Part shown: positions 33,778-35,159 of the stretch, one piece after another
Position numbering within the stretch: the stretch's first letter is position 1
Layout of the letters: each line of letters begins with the position of its first letter
Assembly (NCBI GenBank): GCA_019745575.1
Contig: JAIETA010000210.1
Span: 1-35,159, forward strand
Direction: 5' to 3'
Length of the DNA: 35,159 nucleotides
DNA from: Reyranella sp.
GTDB taxonomy: Bacteria; Pseudomonadota; Alphaproteobacteria; Reyranellales; Reyranellaceae
The notes under the pieces: model-generated
Told to the model about the DNA's origin: nothing
Databases searched by the model: none
What the model saw: only the letters and a program-made list of their open reading frames with translations
Translations under genes and position numbers: made by a program

Positions 33778-33966
33778 TCGTCGGGAATCTGACCCCGTGG
33801 CCCCACCTCGGGCAGCCACAGAAGACCATCGAATCAGTCCTCGGGCGCGTTTTTCGCGCCTCGGTCCACCCCACCTGCCGGACAGTCAATGCGCCGGGGA
33901 TGTCCTTGTGCTTTTCTACTCACGGCTCAAGACCGCGGGACGGCCCCTCATCCTCCAGGGATCGTA

Positions 33967-33984
33967 CCCGGCGGGCGCGCCGGG
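33967..33984. repeat. GC-rich hairpin
   Basis: CCCGGCG-ggcg-CGCCGGG is a perfect 7-bp stem with a 4-nt loop. It is the first of three closely spaced hairpins in the gene-free region. No function is evident. Confidence 0.5.
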
Positions 33985-34006
33985 CGGGGCATGGCCAAAG
34001 ATTCGG

Positions 34007-34027
34007 GCCAGCGCCGGAAGCGCTGGC
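34007..34027. repeat. GC-rich hairpin
   Basis: GCCAGCGC-cggaa-GCGCTGGC is a perfect 8-bp stem with a 5-nt loop, lying 14 nt before the A-run of the leftward terminator-like structure. No function is evident. Confidence 0.55.
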
Positions 34028-34040
34028 TGGGGTAAACGGC

Positions 34041-34076
34041 AAAAAGGCCGCTCCGGGTCTTTTAGACCGGGCGGCC
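34041..34076 (-). terminator. leftward intrinsic terminator without an obvious gene
   Basis: On the leftward strand GGCCGC-CC-GGTCT pairs with AGACC-GG-GCGGCC (13 bp with two single-base bulges on one arm) and is followed by TTTTT, the form of a Rho-independent terminator. No leftward gene is recognised upstream of it (34077-35159). It may end an unannotated small RNA or mark a lost gene. On the + strand no T-run follows, so it would not end the purF-SDR transcript efficiently. Confidence 0.6.
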
Positions 34077-34146
34077 CCTGCGTTGGATATATGTCATGGC
34101 AGTGTGACAGAAATAGAGCACAGGACCTGCTGAACCTGTGAATCTG

Positions 34147-34170
34147 GATTTGCATGGCTGTCATGCAATC
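34147..34170. repeat. dyad upstream of vapBC
   Basis: GAT(T)TGCATG-gctgt-CATGCAATC forms a 9-bp stem with one bulged T. It lies about 80 nt upstream of the vapBC promoter. It could be an operator or part of a leftward transcript; nothing more can be said. Confidence 0.4.
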
Positions 34171-34224
34171 CGAGCGCCGCTCCGGTGGCCGACGACTAGG
34201 CGGACAAACCCGGTGCGGTTCAGT

Positions 34225-34268
34225 TTGTGAAAGGCGTCGCCAGAGCGTATACACTAAAATGTATATAC
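34225..34268 (+). promoter_or_regulatory. vapBC promoter with overlapping palindromic operator
   Basis: TTGTGA (34225-34230), 17 nt, TATACA (34248-34253) forms a plausible promoter. The -10 is embedded in GTATACA-ctaaaa-TGTATATAC (34247-34268), with TATACA and TGTATA as perfect 6-nt arms. Such a dyad over the -10 is the expected binding site for the VapB-VapC complex in autorepression. Confidence 0.6.
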
Positions 34269-34279
34269 GAGAGGCAACC

Positions 34280-34540
34280 ATGCGCCAGTTCGCCAAAGTG
34301 TTTCGCTCCGGCAATTCGCAGGCCGTCCGTCTGCCGAAGGATTTCCGCTTCGACGTCGAAGAGGTCGAAGTTTCCCGAGAGGGCGATGCCGTGATCCTGC
34401 GGCCGCGCCACGATGCTTCGGCGCGTTGGGCCTCTTTGCGCGCGGCCGTCGGCCGGGGTTTCAGTCCGGATTTCATGGCCGAGGGCCGACAGCAGCCCGA
34501 CAACCAAAGCCGGCCCAAGCTCGATGACGCTTTCGGCTGA
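34280..34540 (+). CDS. vapB: VapB-type antitoxin (AbrB/SpoVT DNA-binding domain)
   Basis: The tracked ORF begins at 34154, but the ATG at 34280, preceded by GAGAGG at 5 nt, gives the family N-terminus 'MRQFAKVFRSGNSQAVRLPKDFRF' and an 86-aa protein. Residues 1-45 form the swapped-hairpin AbrB-type DNA-binding domain. The C-terminal part (SPDFMAEGRQQ and beyond) should wrap the toxin. The stop shares one base with the vapC start (TGATG). Autorepression through the palindrome over the promoter is expected. Confidence 0.9.
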   Translation: MRQFAKVFRSGNSQAVRLPKDFRFDVEEVEVSREGDAVILRPRHDASARWASLRAAVGRGFSPDFMAEGRQQPDNQSRPKLDDAFG

Positions 34541-34947
34541 TGGCCTGGCTGCTCGACACCAATGCCCTCATCGCCCTCGTAACGCGCAGGTCCGACGCCT
34601 TGCTGCGTCGCGTGGAGGCCGCCGAGCCCGGAACGCTGACCACCTCCTCCGTCGTCGCACACGAGCTTTACTTCGGCGCGTACCGTAGCCAAAAGATCGA
34701 GTTCAATGTCGAGACGCTGCGTTTGCTCTTTGCGGACCTCGTCGTTCTCGAGTTCGAGCGGGAAGATGCTCGCACGGCGGGCGAGATCAGGGCCACGCTC
34801 ATGCGACAGGGCACGCCGATCGGCCCCTATGACGTCCTGATCGCCGGACAGGCGAAAGCGCGTGGCTTGATACTCGTCACCAGCAATCTCTCCGAGTTCC
34901 AACGCGTCGATGGCCTCGAGATCGAGGACTGGATGCGGGCCTCGTAG
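34540..34947 (+). CDS. vapC: VapC-type PIN-domain ribonuclease toxin
   Basis: The 135-aa protein is a full-length PIN domain. Acidic metal-binding residues are visible in 'MAWLLDTNALIAL' (Asp6), 'VVAHELYFGA' (Glu), 'EREDARTAGEIRA' (Asp), and 'IGPYDVLIAGQAKARGLILV' (Asp). The end 'VTSNLSEFQRVDGLEIEDW' is typical of VapC. By family knowledge it cleaves RNA, often initiator tRNA, when not held by VapB; the target here is unknown. The toxin start overlaps the antitoxin stop by one base, so translation is coupled. Confidence 0.92.
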   Translation: MAWLLDTNALIALVTRRSDALLRRVEAAEPGTLTTSSVVAHELYFGAYRSQKIEFNVETLRLLFADLVVLEFEREDARTAGEIRATLMRQGTPIGPYDVLIAGQAKARGLILVTSNLSEFQRVDGLEIEDWMRAS

Positions 34948-34995
34948 CTCCGCAAAGTGAATATGGCGGTCCGAGTTACCGTCATGCTCATAGGG

Positions 34996-35047
34996 ACCGC
35001 GAGCCTCTGGCGCGCTCGGATTCATGAGCGAGCGAGACGCTCGCGGT
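34996..35047. repeat. REP-like long imperfect palindrome after vapC
   Basis: ACCGCGAGC-c-TCT-ggcg-CGCTCG (34996-35018) pairs with CGAGCG-AGA-c-GCTCGCGGT (35029-35047) across a 10-nt loop. This gives 18 bp with one C:C mismatch and a 4-nt bulge. The right arm alone can also fold as GCGAGCG-aga-CGCTCGC. Size and layout resemble REP or small non-autonomous palindromic elements. Copy number in the genome is unknown. Confidence 0.6.
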
Positions 35048-35072
35048 GCAAAAGACAACGATCGCCCGCTGC

Positions 35073-35087
35073 TCACCGCTGCGGTGA
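35073..35087. repeat. short palindrome
   Basis: TCACCGC-t-GCGGTGA is a perfect 15-bp odd-centred palindrome in the gene-free last 212 nt. It may be an operator for a gene beyond the window or part of the same repeat family; no other signal supports either. Confidence 0.35.
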
Positions 35088-35159
35088 CCTGCCCTGATTT
35101 ATCGGACCAGTCTTAACTTGAGAATGCTGGCCTCTCTTGTGCGTCTGAATGTCCCTCGC

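Larger units (their letters stand above)
33648..34279. other. 632-nt intergenic region without convincing genes, rich in repeats
   Basis: No ORF here has a good start, family signature or conserved-looking composition. The region holds one GCGNAGC palindrome, a cluster of TGTCACA/TGTGACA heptamers (33705-33777 and 34103), several GC-rich hairpins (33844-33860, 33967-33984, 34007-34027), a leftward intrinsic-terminator shape (34041-34076), a dyad at 34147-34170 and the vapBC promoter. The string GGGAATCTGACCCC near 33782 resembles sequence seen at some transposon ends, but no second end or transposase is present. Confidence 0.7.

Noticed and set aside
33781-33804. Possible insertion-sequence end (GGGAATCTGACCCC)
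   Set aside because: The string resembles motifs at some transposon ends, but no matching inverted end, target duplication or transposase is visible. The resemblance is from memory only.
33844-33860. GGCGCG-ttttt-CGCGCC hairpin as a terminator
   Set aside because: The T-tract is in the loop and neither flank has a T-run, so it does not have terminator form. It was not listed as a separate feature.
34103-34109. CRP/FNR-type site from TGTGACA motifs
   Set aside because: The heptamers do not pair into the TGTGA-N6-TCACA spacing, so a CRP/FNR label is not supported.
33797-34141. 114-aa and 77-aa + strand ORFs in the gene-free region
   Set aside because: They have no ribosome site, are Arg/Pro/Gly-rich, and cross three hairpins. 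Nothing suggests selection for protein.
33916-35076. 386-aa leftward ORF opposite vapBC
   Set aside because: It runs antisense through both vapB and vapC and through the hairpins, with low-complexity composition. The + strand pair has convincing family motifs and coupled starts.

Overview
The window is GC-rich, densely packed chromosomal DNA of core-genome character. Gene content and order point to an alphaproteobacterium: clpS-clpA, fabD-fabG-acpP-fabF-mltG, rpsF-rpsR-rplI, and a dnaB-alr-mlaEF-radA-cvpA-purF run. Codon use and several family features would fit Rhodospirillales/Reyranella-like bacteria, but that finer placement is inference. No rRNA, tRNA, CRISPR array or intact insertion sequence was seen.

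Layout. 1-4540 (+): end of an RND adaptor, an RND efflux pump and a COG3146-type acyltransferase. 4544-8246 (-): secreted hypothetical protein, clpS, clpA and an untracked 59-aa membrane protein translationally coupled to clpA. 8415-9845 (+): a DD-carboxypeptidase with a SPOR domain, whose 3' end overlaps the next, convergent operon. 9814-13886 (-): galU-ugd-pgm-gamma-glutamylcyclotransferase, a sugar-nucleotide operon with a recognisable promoter. 14004-19151 (-): fabD-fabG-acpP-fabF-mltG and a membrane J-domain protein. 19421-20754 (+): rpsF-rpsR-rplI with a long structured leader and a textbook terminator. 20837-23474: a ferric-type ABC permease (+) and its likely binding protein (-), convergent and overlapping, with no ATPase nearby. 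23703-24941 (+): cyclopropane-fatty-acid synthase. 25038-33647 (+): dnaB, alr, mlaE, mlaF, radA, cvpA, purF and an SDR, tightly spaced and probably one transcription unit. 33648-34279: the only long gene-free stretch, rich in inverted and direct repeats. 34280-34947 (+): a VapBC-type toxin-antitoxin pair, followed by a REP-like palindrome.

Most genes serve envelope construction (fatty acids, peptidoglycan, sugar nucleotides, lipid trafficking), protein quality control, translation and replication. The accessory signal is concentrated after 33600. There, two GCGNAGC mini-hairpins, a cluster of TGTCACA heptamers, an orphan leftward terminator, a toxin-antitoxin module and a REP-like element lie within 1.5 kb. 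Other points worth a check are the ClpA-coupled small membrane protein, the iron-type operator over the binding-protein promoter, and the rpsF leader. I did not find a convincing wholly new multi-gene system.
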